In this document: positions 34,401 to 48,000 of the stretch, piece by piece
How positions within the stretch are numbered: position 1 is the first letter of the stretch
Layout of the letters: each line of letters starts with the position of its first letter
Origin: Meandrina meandrites
Taxonomy: Eukaryota; Cnidaria; Anthozoa; Scleractinia; Meandrinidae
Length of the DNA: 64,000 nt
NCBI GenBank assembly: GCA_963693305.1
Contig: OY855915.1
Coordinates: 10,443,840 to 10,507,839 of the forward strand
Direction of reading: 5' to 3'
Position numbers and translations under genes: made by a program
Notes under the pieces: generated by a model
Database searches by the model: none
The model's input: the letters and a program-made list of their open reading frames with translations, nothing else
Told to the model about the DNA's origin: nothing

Positions 34401-37400
34401 TATATCAATGATTTATGGAAAAATATGTTTTTTAGTACAGTCCTATCAAACTACTCGAAATATAGCCCAACTACTCAAATTTTGATTTGTCACGAGCGTG
34501 GGACAAAGAAAATTCTGAGTCCCCGACAGAAATAGAACCCGTGGCCTCCCAGATAGCAGTTGGGAGCTCTAACCACTGAGTTTCAGGACACTGGTTAGCT
34601 AGGCCATTTACTCGATTACCATGTGACACGCGTTCTGCATAGTACCAGTGGCGGATCCATTTTATTTTTTCGGAAATAGTGCATTTTCTTTGAAGTGCCG
34701 GAATTATCTTCTCAGAATTCAGCATTCATAGTGAAGCGGGGCCCTTCCTTAGCTGAAGGTCTGGATCCGCCACAGCATAAGGTTAGGATATATACACCTG
34801 ATTGAAGAATCGTTGACCCATGGAGAGCATAAACCAGGAACAATGCGATCCAAATATTTACTTGGAAACCTGTAGAAATAATCATCGTCTGTGACAGAAT
34901 GTTAAGACGCAGAGGCGGATCCAGGGGAGGGGTGATGGGGGTTGCAACCCCCCCTTTGGGCAAAATTTTTTAGTTATTTTATTTTTATTCTTCCTGAAAA
35001 ATAATTGAATAAAATTGTTTTTTGCATTAAAGGTTACTACAATAGTGTACAACCCCCCCTTTAAAAAATTCCTGGATCCGCCCCTGAGACGGGTTGAAAA
35101 TCATACTTTAAAGGCTCTCAAAGAAAGAAAATATCTTGATGATCAATAAAAGGAATATTACTAAGCGTACCAATGCTATTTACCCAGAACATATCGTTCA
35201 TGGTTTATGCTTTACACATGGTCGTCAGCGTATGCGGTGCAATTAGGCGTATGATTCCGAATTTTACAGCACCATTATATGAATATACAAATGAAAAAAC
35301 AGTAGGTTACTTTACCCGGGAATGTGAAACCATCCGTCGTCCTGTCAATAAGCGTACCATTGTGGTACCAGTCAACCGTCACAAGCGTTTTATCATTCTC
35401 TATTTTCACTTCTAGCAAGTCACTGACGTCCTTGGCTGCCAGATGCGGAGAGGGTGTCACCCAGTTAATGGAAGGCACGTCTGAAATCAGTTAGTGACAC
35501 GTGCAAGGTAAATGTATATGCGTGCAAATTTGTGTTAACATCATTTCTTTTAGTGGGCCTGGTAGGCTGTGAAATTTAGTTAATGCGGAAAAAGTAAAGT
35601 ATTGTTAATTGCGCAAACCTCGCCCAATCGTAACTCACTAACGTGATTTTCTTTTTCGTAAAATCCAAATTCAGAGAATCAGTTCTCTGCGCCAGCGTCC
35701 GTGTTACAAGGCAATCAGAACTTACTCCAAGATGTAACGCATGCAAGCTTGCAAATCTGTGTACTAGACGGTGATATAAAGCGCGGGAAAATTCGTAGCT
35801 GGTGACAAGCGCGGGAAAAACATGATGTAATTGGCGACGACAATTGTGGGAAGTGATAAGCGCGGGAAAATGCGTAACCGGTCACTAGCGAAAAAAACGT
35901 TCAACCAGTATTGAGCGTGAACAAGTGGCAAGCGCGGAAAAATAAAATGTTTAATAATCGGTGAAGAACGCAGCCCCACCAACTTTTAAAGGCGACATTT
36001 ATAAAGGCAGAGTTTTCTAGCCATGACGTTATTTTGCTTCATGTTTCTATTCTATTTTAAAGTAATTACCTTCAGTGACTATAATCCGAGTCACGCCCCT
36101 AGCGAACCCAAAAGGATTTCTAACGTCCGCTTCGTAAAGCTGCCCTGTTTGCTTGGGAAGAGGGTTTGGCTCCGTTAACGTGGCAGAGTTTCTGACTTTC
36201 CGTGTTCGATAACGCTTGTCCTTTCGAATCCTTACGTGATACCAATCGACGTTCCAAAGGCTTGGGTACCGGGAATTGTCGTCATGGAGTGTTACGTTCA
36301 TTTTCAGAGGTGTTTTACTGCACGCGCCAAACGTTTCCGGAAGTGAAATACGTGGTTCGTCTAAACGGATAGGAATAAAAGATTCAGGACAGCTGCAATG
36401 GCATGTAAATAAATTATATTTACGTCAGCATAGCTAATTATTTTGCTATCAAAGTGCTAAACTGTTGGGTTTCGTATGAAGGCATGCTTAAGTCGACAGG
36501 AAATTTTGTTTTGGGCATTCCTTTAGCAGAAAGTCAATACTGATTAAATACCCGCAAGAAAACAGCGTGAAGGCGCAAAAGAAGAGAAACGAATTTTGTG
36601 TAAAGAGGCATATAAGACCTCGAGACTGGTCATGATAAGGGAGATTAGAGACCATAAAAAGAAAGAAAAATTGAGAACTTATTTCTTAAGGTATACAAAA
36701 CAGAAGAGGGAGAGGGGGAGTATTTAAAATGGAGGACTTATTCAAATCTTTAATCAGTTCCTAACATAAATTAATTGCATGACACTGTTCAACTTTTAGC
36801 ACTCTATCGTTACAAACGAAAGCAACGATCAATGAATGAATCAATAAAAATGTGGTGGACATATTTAAGGACGTATAGTTACCTCCAAAAAGTTGTTTAG
36901 CATAGTTTTCTTTGCTCGCTATGTTGGAAATATGGTTAAAGGGGGGGGGGGGGGGGGGGGGATTAATAGAAAGAGGATTATTCAAGAAAGGATTACGTTC
37001 CAATGCTAGACAAGGGTCTCATTTGAGAGGGAGGCTAAAGCTATGGGGTGCGCTAAATTCAATCAAGGTTAACAGAATACCTACATACTGAATATATCAT
37101 TCAGAAGCAACTGTATTCAATAATGTATCAAACATGAGAGAGAGAGAGTGTGTTTCATCACATTTCCAAACACCAAGAAGAAAATTAAAAATACAACGCG
37201 CAGTAGAGTATTTTTGACGAACTGTGAGATGATTGGAAATGTGATGAAACACCCTCTCGAGTGTTGGATATCTTCTCAATCGAAACTAAAACTATTGATT
37301 AAGCGGAGAAATAAAACTGCCGTAAAAAAACTATGCAAATTAAGATCACATATCCAATTTCCTTTGTTTTGATTTGAGAAATTTTAATGTGAATTAAACC

Positions 37401-40400
37401 CTTCGTCTGTGCTCTCACCTTCGTGTCGCAACTCGATAATTGCTTCATTCCCAACTAGTCGCCAGGGATTAAACACCTCAATTTTGTATGTTCCAAGGTC
37501 AGCGGTTGTTACCCTCTCGATGTCTAACACGTGACTTCCGGTGAAATGATCTCCGTAATAAGCCTTGTCATACGCGCGATATCTCCCTCTGGCTCGGCTT
37601 CGTTCGTGGGCGAAATGATCATTGTCGTTTTCAGGCTTCATCGTAAACAGCGAAGACGTTTGCCGTTGGGGATCTGTAACGTAGTACTTGAATATTTGGA
37701 CCCACTGTTTGCGTTTTGGGTCAAACTTTGACCACTTGATTTGATACTTTTCAAATTTTTCTGAAAGAAAAATGATGGTGGATAAAAACAGGTCCGCACA
37801 GCGTCCATTTGTTTGCTGAAAGAAATTTGATCAGATTTTTTTTACAAGAGTCGTAAGAAATTCTTTTGTGTTTTTAAACGTTTTTAAAAAACGCTTCTTT
37901 CATTACTCACTAGAACAATTTACATTCTTATTACCAAAAAATAACGATAACTGAATTTATGTAGTTTCAAATCTTATTTCTGTGGATAAAACCCCAGTGT
38001 GTGACCATTCATATGAAAGCTATTGAGCAGTACTTTCATGTGGTGCTGGTCATTATGCTGTACAAGGTGGTTCTAATATTTAAGTCTGTGGATGAAACCC
38101 TAGTGTGTGACCATTCCAATGAAAGGTACTGAAGAGCTCGTTCATGTGGTACTGTTCATTTTGCTGTGCAAGATAATTCTAACTTCGGCAAATTTTACTT
38201 TTTAAACTTTTTAGACGCAGATGCAGGCAAAGCGCTTTCGTAAGGACACTGTAATGGCCGCATTGTCTCTATTAACATACATTATAACGTCCTTATTGAG
38301 CATGTTTATTTTGGGAAAATATGTGAGCTAGAGACCAAAATTACTGCCCGTAAAATGATGCGTTTAACAGGAAGTGAATGACTTCGAACGCCGTGACGCA
38401 GCCGTGACTTAAAACGTCACGCAACGCGATGCGTGACGACAGTTGCGGAAGAGGACGAGCTTAACTGGCGGTAATGATAACTTACTCATTCCTTTGATGA
38501 AATATGGTTGAACGAATTCTCGATGGTCCCTTTTAGTTTCCTTGCCATAGTCCTTATCGTCAAGCTTGTATAAGTTTGCGGGCATTGCGTGGGACGAGTA
38601 ACACATGTCTTCATGCCTAATGAAGTGATCGTATCCTTTCAGCAGTGCTAGTTTCGCACAGTTTCGTAGCGCATACTGGTCCTCTCGAACAGGTCCCAAG
38701 TAGGACTGGCGCCATCCGCGGTCTTTAATATAGCTCCTTGGCACCGCGACGGTAAAATATGCTGCGGAGGACACAGAACAAGGTGCTAGGTTAGGTCACT
38801 ATTATGGTGCCAGATTTTTCTTCATAAAAACCGGTCTGCGCGAAAAAAAACTAACGTTTTTAACTAGCACAGGGAAACAATGTGAAACTTAGGAAAAATA
38901 ACGGAAAAAATTTGTGCTGGCTTCAGCGAAAATTTGATGAGAGCGCACGAAACGCGGAAAGCGTTAAACGATGGGAGAGAGGCAGAACTCTTTAAAACTT
39001 TAGTTTTCGATTTTCTGGGGACTGCAATAACATTCCATAAATTTATCAATTTATTAATTCACATGCATGAAATAATATAAACAAACCTTTATATCTTATC
39101 CCGCATTCACAATGGCAAGGCATGTTTAGTTCAACCAGGTTTAAAAAAAAAAACGGAATCAGCAACAGAAAACTGAGAGACTGAATTTTACATAAGGTTC
39201 AAGTGAGCTGACGGTGTTTTTGTTGTGATAGCTTTGAAGTCGAAAAATAATAGTTAGCAACTTTTATAAAGAAATCAGTTTTAAACCATGTTTAACTAAA
39301 CAGCTTTTGGTGTGAATGGGGTATTAGTGAGTTGTATAACTAATAAAAGATCAGTTCAACATGAAATAAAGTTTCCACATGAATTGTTCCCTTGATAAAA
39401 TGGAGGAGTTGCCACTTCACGGACGGCGTACTCAGCCAATTTTTTGCAAAATTTTGACAGTCATAACCCTCCCGCGATCTTGCCCAATCTTAGCGATCCT
39501 TGTTCCTTTTTGGTTTACTAAAATTACTTCTTTGACGTTTTTCTACCTTGGTAAACTATTTTTTCGAGGTTTCCTTCTGTGTGAAAACATTTCCGTGTAA
39601 CGCATAATAACTTTATATCACTTTTTAAGTTCATCGTTTGTAATCCGTCTCAATCTTTAGCTCTTATTAACCGAGCAGGAGGTCTGTATGGGAGAATCTT
39701 GACCGAGGTCGTGCGTACAGACCGAACGCATTACATGGCCAAACAAGAAAACTTTTCAGTTTAAAAATTCGCTTCGGTTCGCTGTACTTGCTACATTTTG
39801 CTGCTGAATGGCGATGCGATCACGGAAAAATTTGAACAAGAGAAGATCGATATCATCGTCAGGTATGTTTTCAATTTCTCTAGCCTCTTTTATGGACTGA
39901 TATAGAATATTCCTACAGGTATTTTAGTCGCTTTTAATCGTGTTCAGTGGTTTTAATTTCTGGCCTTGCAATTTATTCACAAAGTCGTCTCTAACTGGAG
40001 TTTTGATTTCGTGCCTGTGAACTGAACGAAAATTTGCTTAAGTTTGCTCGTTTTTTTTACTCTTTTTCGTGTCAAGCTTTTTATTTATTATTTTTAGCAG
40101 AAACAAGTCAACGTTTTGCATTTTTGTTTGCAAATTTCTCAGCGTAAGTGCAACTGGTCTAGATGCTGGTCTAGATGGAAAAATCTAGATCGTGGTCAAT
40201 ATCGATTTTAGCCAATCAAATTCGCGAATTTGGTAGTTCCCAGTCCTTGTGGGACACGGTCATATAATAATTCCCAATCTTGACCATCCTTGTTCCCTTT
40301 GGTTGATTATTACTTCTTTGATTATTTCGTGGTTTCCTTCAATATGAAAGTAATTCTGTTTATGATAAAAATTGATTATACCGACATCCCTCCTTAAAAA

Positions 40401-43400
40401 TAACGCACTTACGTATTCCAATAACAATTACACCGATAGACGCCACTGAACCGCTGGCATAAACGACTGCAGGCATTCCCCATACGGGTTTTCCGCCATC
40501 ATATGCCTGGTCTACTCTCTGCTGTATAATGATTTGAGGAACCTCTAAAATGACAGAGAAGAAACCATAATGCGAAAGGGAAGACTGAGAAGCTTAAAAG
40601 AAAACAAACAAACAAACAAACTAGAGACCAACTACCTGTTTTCTAAACCACCTTTTCACTATTTTCTCGTTGTCTTTCCTAGATCGCGAAAATTGATGTA
40701 GGGAAAAAAGAAAGTATATTATCTCTTTGAAGAAATGTTTTGGTAATTCTCCAAATTCGCGAAAATTGGTTTCGCGTAAAAAGGTAATTAGGTTGATTAA
40801 GCGAAAATTTGATAGGTGTAGTAAATTTATCACAACTAAAAACGTACGTCAAATAGGCTTTTACTTATAACATATATCGGGAAGAATTTTGAGTTCGGAG
40901 TGTAAGATATCGTGAAAATGTTTTTTTTTTTTTAAAAAAAACAAAACAAAGTTTTCTCAAATAATTACTTAAATAACAAAGTTCTGAAATACAGTTGTCA
41001 ATTTACCGACAATTTCAAACAATTCAGAACCTTCAGTTCCTCTCTGCACGCATTGCGAATCTACTATGGTACAAAATGATTCTACATGCATTTGGAGACG
41101 TATGCATACTGTAAGATTTATTTCAAGTCGCTCAAATCACAAAACCTAAACAAGTTTTTTTTTTTTATCCTTTAACAGATCAGGATGACGGACTTAACTT
41201 ACCCAGAGTGGACGAGAACCAAAGCGCTTGAGTTCCAACATGCATCCAGGGGTGAGAATCAAGCTTTGATGGTACATTAATCCCTGTGAATATAAAGATA
41301 CACAGTAGGTAGGTCAAGTATACGTTCAAGTCTAGTGGCTTTTCAGGTCAGCTGCAGGGTCTATTTCCAGTGCCATTAACATGAAGTACGTTCTGGATGG
41401 AATGCTAGTCCATCGCAGGGTTACTCCAACCATTAGTTACATTTGCTAGTATCTATTTATACCCCTTGTATGGGTGGAGAGGGACACTGCAAGAGTATTG
41501 TCTTGTCCTAGAACACAGCACAGTGACACTGGCCAGGGATCGAAGCTGGACCGCCATATTCAACGTCCAGCGCACTAACCATTAGCCAAAGGCCACCACG
41601 CCTCTCACAGTGAATAAATTAATATATCTTTATACATAAATTTACGGCAATTATTTTACTTGAAATTCTTTTCAAGCGATGTTTCGGATAAATGTCCAGA
41701 TGGCTTTAAAAAGGGCACGGAAAACCGCAAAATATTTGATGGCTTTTCATACCAACTTTGGCAGTTATAACATGATGTCGATAAATCTCCGTCCCATCTC
41801 GTAATTTTCCTTTGCATATAAAATGTTTGCCGGATCTTGTTTTAAGAGCCCGCCGTTCATCCAGAAACAGACGAAAATGTCCCGAAGCATTAAACTCGTT
41901 GTTGAAGGCATCCTGGACCCAAGCGGTTTTCGTTTCATCTAAGACCTCCCTGAAAGGAAAAGAAAGGAAGAGAAAGCTCTATTTAACACGTCCGAAGAGG
42001 GCCGAGAAGCTCAAAGATCGTTGTCTGTTTCACGGCTTGTCCGTACGAGGCTTTTTTGTCAGTAAAGTTATAATTTGTTATTTACTACAACGGGAACAAC
42101 AACAATAGTTTATTTGTACCACAGGTAAAAAAATATTTTGCAATGTATAAATTGGAAGTCTGCTCCAGTTCTACTAGACTGTTACTGCAAAACGGATGCT
42201 GTGTTCCTTTGCCTTTGCAAACAATCTCCATTTTGAGGAAAAATTACTCAAAATTGAAGTTGCTCGCAAAGGAAAATGTTTTTTTTTTTTTATCAAAACA
42301 CCAGAAATTGCTAAAAAATAGCCAAGCACTATATGTAAAGGCCTATCTGATGCACCGTAGCCAAGCACTGAATAAATAAAAGGCACCAAGGTAGCATCAT
42401 TATTGACATTTGAAATTGCCTTGAACACTTGTCCTAAATGGTACTGTAACACTCACCTTTAACTTCTAAAGCGCGCGGCAAGCATTCTTGTAACTGACAT
42501 TAAATTACTTTCCTCACTAGAAACCCCTTTAAATGCTCTTCGCACGATTTTTGTCACTGCGATGTGGCTCAACTTTGAATGGAATGGAATAGGCGATGCT
42601 AGTTGAGCAAAAATAACATTGAAACCCCATTACTTTCAGCTGTATGATTTTGAGAAGCTCGAAAACATACACAGAAACCTCTCAGCTCTGGAGTGGCTCT
42701 TTGGTAATCATTAAACGGGAGGGCGCGTAGAGCGACAGGAATGTGTTAAAGAAGGAAGCCTTTTACTCCTTCCCGTCGTTCGCCGCGCCCCTCTTAATCC
42801 CTCTCCCAAGTCTTCCCAGACACGCGTGTGTCCAGGAATATAACAGATGCCATTTTGGAGAAGACAGCACTTGGGTAAAGGAAACTCATCCAGTGGTAGT
42901 GGTTTTATTTTGTACAACAATACTCTGACTGTTTTTTATATTAGCCTTACCAGAGATAGTGTTGGTTTGTCCAGGGAACGCCGTATTGAGGTAGCGGACC
43001 ACATATCACCAAGTCCCTTTTGTAGTAAATATTATAATCTTTGCGATAGCGGTTCTTAAGTATTCCTTGATATGTCAAAATATATTCCACGCGTTCTTTA
43101 TTTATGTCTGAAGCAGAAAATAGAAATAAAAATTATTTTATAACCTATTTACGCCAACTAAAGCCATTTGAAAACTCAAGAAACTTCGGTAACAAAGGCA
43201 GAAAGGGGTATAGCATCAGCTTAAATAGACTGGCTGACCGCCCATTTGCATTAACACTGGCAGAAACAGACAATCTTTGCTTACCGAGAAGTTTTTTTTC
43301 TAGTTTATCTTGCAGTGATTCACCTATAATGTAGCAAAAACGGCAATTGCTTAGTATTTGGAACTGTGTTATGATGTTATGGCCATTGTACAAGTAATAT

Positions 43401-43627
43401 ATCAAACACGAGAGACAGTGTTTCATCGGGATATCCGATCACCGAGAAGAGAGTTGAAAACACGACGCGCAGCGGAGTATTTTTGAAGAAATTCGAGGTG
43501 TTTGGATAGTCGATCCAGTATTTGACATATCTTCTCAATCGAAATAAAAACTAAGGAGTAAACGGAGAAACAAAATCGTAAAATCTGTGCTAATTATGAC
43601 CGGGTATCCAAACTACCTTCACGGTAA

Positions 43628-43660
<33 letters not shown>

Positions 43661-44280
43661 TTGAGTTTGAGAAAAGAAATGTTCTCAAACTCATGAAAAA
43701 TTCATCGGGTTAAAACGGAAATTACAGCCTTGAGGGTGGTTTGGATCTAATTAGAATAGATTTTTACGATTTTATTTCTCCGTAGTTTTAGTTTCAGTTT
43801 TAGTTTTCTTGATATATCAAACATTCGAGAGAGTGTTTCATCACATTTCCAATTACCTCATAGCTCGTCAAAAATACTCCTCTGCAAGTCATATTTTCAA
43901 CTCTATTTTTCAGTGGTTGGAAATGCGATGAAACGCTCTCTCCCTCTCTCGTGTTTGATATATTACTGGCCAAACAGTTCTTTCAGGTCAAGGGAAATCT
44001 CAAAATAATGGTTTGCTTAGGTGCATGGAAAAACAACAAACAGGTAAAACTAAACTTAACAGGAACAAGGATGGCTAAAACATGAGTAAGAAAGATTGAG
44101 ACAGATTTCAAAGCTCACCAGCATCGCAGCCGTAAATTTCCACTCTCATACAAATCGACTTGTGCCACGTTACAGGAAGAAATCTTAGGTACCGCGCGCG
44201 GATTCTTGGATTCAAGTAATGCCGCACAGTATCTCTGGTGTTCTTGTTAGCGACAAAATACTGAAAGTAGACATCGCATG

Positions 44281-44313
<33 letters not shown>

Positions 44314-45036
44314 GGGGAAAATATTTGGCTCGAAGGTCAGGACGTACGGATCGAACGCAGCGAGGTCCAGGTGTCCTGACCGAGAGCCAAATATTTTCCC
44401 GTCCGGTCCAACCTAACCACTAATGACCATTAATTTTCTTAGTATTGTTAAAGTACATTGATTTTTAGATAGTAAAGTTTAAACATGCCGGATATTCTTT
44501 GCTTTTGGGATAATTTTCATAATAACTATCGCTCATTTTGAATTCAAAACTATTGAATCCAATGGTTTCAAATTCGCGGCAGTTGCGGGTCCGTACGCTT
44601 TTCTAGTAGTGTCGTACGGCTTTCCCCGGCCCTGCTAGGTCAAGGCGTACGGCCTTCATACGGGACTTTTCTCATACAGTTTTCCAAGGAAATAGCGCGC
44701 GGGTCCGTACGGGTTTTATGATGGCGTTGCTCAACATTCATTCTTGTAGCTCAGTGCACAGGGCGCACGTCCGGTATTTGGGACGCGATGGGTTCGAGTT
44801 TTCTTTGTCCCATGATCGTGACATCATGATGATGAATATTCATCTTCAATTTCTAAATTCCTACGAAACTTCGGAGAAACGAGAAAATGTCGCCCATCTG
44901 TAGACGACCTTCCACTGCAGACCAATGGCTGATAGTGTGCAATATAGCTCAGCCAATCAAGTCGCCGCATTTATTGTAGCATCAGCATTAGTATACTAGT
45001 AGAATTCTACTAAGAGCGATTAGTATCACCCAACTG

Positions 45037-45072
<36 letters not shown>

Positions 45073-48000
45073 GCTACTAGAGGACTATTAGTAATAGTCA
45101 TCGAGTAGTGAAATTCGTGACACTTTCTTTCGTTTTATTCCCAAATAATTCTTTCTTCAACTTGCAACTTATTATTGCTTTTTCTGTCCGACTAGCTGGG
45201 TGATACTAAAACAATTAAACCCTTCGCCCTCAAGGGCCTCATCGGCTATTGACCCGTAGCCCTTGCGGGCTACGGGTCTAATTGTTAAATAGTGAACTAG
45301 GCGCGAGTTGACTATCAGTTTAATTAAATTGCTTGTAGTCGGTAGAAACTGTAAAGGATTGCAGTCCAAAACCTACTATTTGGTGTATTTGTAAGCCAAA
45401 AATGAAGACTAAGTTTCCTTTCTAAGAGCAACGCTCGTGAGTTCGTGTTGTATCAGCGAATACTACAACTCTACGAGAACCAATCAGATTCGCGGATTTC
45501 TAACTTGAAGAACACACGGAGGTCTGCTCATGAAACATATTATTTGAAAACCTGTGACTGTGAGACTGCAAATGATATTTGAAAATGCTGGCAGGTTTGC
45601 GCTCGGTTTTATAATGAAAAACATTAAGCAATCATTCACAACTACTTATAAAACACAGTATGGTAAAAACAAATTTTACCTTTCAATAATCTTCATACAA
45701 TCTTCGGGGTATTTATTGACATGTTAATTAACCCTCCGACCGTGCTTTAGAAACTTCGTAAGCAGAAACCCATGAGTTTCTGACTTCAGCCAATCGGGAC
45801 CAATATATAGATTCGTTTTGTTTTCAAAGAATTACATTTTCGCTTAAGTACTATACACCACAATATTTCTTCAAAATATATCATTGCGCAAAATGTCAAT
45901 AACGATAGATCTCGCAAGGTATTTCTTAGTGTTCTACTCCATTGATAAATAATAGACCACAATGAAAGATAGTCTGCGGCGTTAACATTTTCTTTCTTTT
46001 TTATAGTTACTGCTGTTTCGAACGGATTCAACTCCTCCAGTCCTCTTTTAGTTTCTTTAGATACAAAGAAATCTTTTATGCGGCTTTGCTTGTTTTCTAT
46101 CTTTTCATCGTGTTCTTAAATAATTCCATATGCTTTTAAGACATCGTTCTTGGCACTTTCTGCTCGTAGTTTATCTGTGGGACAGCTGTGTGAAGGTTGT
46201 TCCACGGTCAACGGAATCTGTGTTTCCTTGGCGTTCATCGAGTGTTCTTCTTCGCTTCTATGCTTTGCTGTTTCTCGGAGGCGGGGCAAGTCGTAGTGAT
46301 TATTTTGTACAGTAGATTGGTTCTGTTTAAAACGAACCGATCTGCTACAGGAACTTGGAAAGCAATCTTTCACAGGCACAATTCCATAGGCTTCTAAAAC
46401 AACGTTTAGATACTGCACTGTTGTTATGTCACTGACTTGGGCTGAAGTCTTCAGAGTTTTCAACATTTCAACTTTGAAGGATGACAAAACTGAAAATAAT
46501 GAAATATTGACTGCTCCCTTGGGCGTATTTATATTATTTAAAATGTAATCAATTGATATCTGTTTGTTTGCTAGGGTTGCATTGTTTTTCTAACGTGCCA
46601 TCGCCCGTCTATCAAAGGATTAAGAATTTACGCCCACGCACTCAAAGTGAAAAAACATGTTCAAAGAGTGAATACGCCCAGAATAACAAACCTCCGTGCG
46701 CATGCTCATATTAGTTTATAGGTGAAAACGTGCAAACAAACTTTCTGCTTAGAAGAATTCTAATTAACAGTATAAATATGGTTAGCGATTTCCGACAATT
46801 TGGCTGTAATTTACACTCATACTTCAATCAAAATGGAGTAATTATTCCAGGCATATGGAAAAGAAAAGCAACTAAAATAATTCGCTTCCTTGCCATGTAA
46901 TCCAATCTGTTTTTTTATTAACATTGTTGTGGGTTTTTTTTTAATTTAACATACGAAATTTTGGAGTTCTCGAGTAGCGAGGGATGAAATCTCACTTTAC
47001 CCAGTACAAACTTGATACTGAAATCTGAATAACACTTCCAGTCAGCTAATTTCGTAATTGTAAATTTTACACGTTACAGTGGTGGAAACTATTAACAGCA
47101 ACGTAGCCGAAAAGATAAGAAAGTATTTCACTTCAGCTAGTACGGAGCGATTTCTTCGTTTTGCATCAAAAAATTACAATTTCACATGAGTAGATATACC
47201 ACAATGTTTTCTTCACAAAATGTGTATATATTGTCCAGATTTTGTTTCACATAAACACAGATTAACGATGGATTTCTGGAGGTATTTGTAATTATTCTTC
47301 TCCGTTGATAAATAATAAAAGAAAAAAAGAATACAACACTCAGATAGTCACTTCGTCGGTGTTAACATTTTTTTTTTCAAGTCACGGCTGTTTCGAACGG
47401 ATTCAAGCTGCTCCAGTCCTCTCTTTCAGTCCTTGAGGCACAAAGAAATCTGTAATGCGGCTTGGTTTGTTTTCTATCTTTTCATCGTGTTCTTAAATAA
47501 TTCCATATGCTTTTAAGACATCATTTTTGGCACTTTTCGCTCGTAGTTTATCTGTGGGACAGCTGTGTGAAGGTTGTTGCATGGTCAACGGAATCTGTGT
47601 TTCCTTGGCGTTCATCGAGGGTTCTTCTTCGCTTTTATGCTTTGCTGTTTCTCGGAGGCGGGGCAAGTCATAGTGATTATTTTGTACAGTAGATTGGCTC
47701 TGTTTAAAACGAACCGATCTGCTACAGGAACTTGAAAAGCGATCTTTCATAGGCACAATTCCATAGGCTTCTAAAACAGCGTTTATATACTGCACTGTTG
47801 TTATGTCACTGACTTGGAATGAAGTCTTAGTTTTCAACATTTCAACTTTGAAGGATGACAAAACTGAAAATACTGAAATATTGACTGCTCCCTTTGGGCG
47901 TATTTATATTATTTGAAATGTAATCAATTGATATCTGTTTGTTTGCTTGGGTTGCATTGTTTTTCTAACGTGCCCTCGCCCGTCAAAGGATTAAGAATTT

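Noticed and set aside
46467..46487. Longer N-terminus (SSFKVE) for array genes from an upstream TTG
   Set aside because: Eukaryotic initiation at TTG is unlikely; the in-frame ATG follows directly and copy 6 starts at it.
46653..46662. p53 response element upstream of the array genes
   Set aside because: Only a single half-site is present and it is lost in copy 4; kept as a side note, not called.
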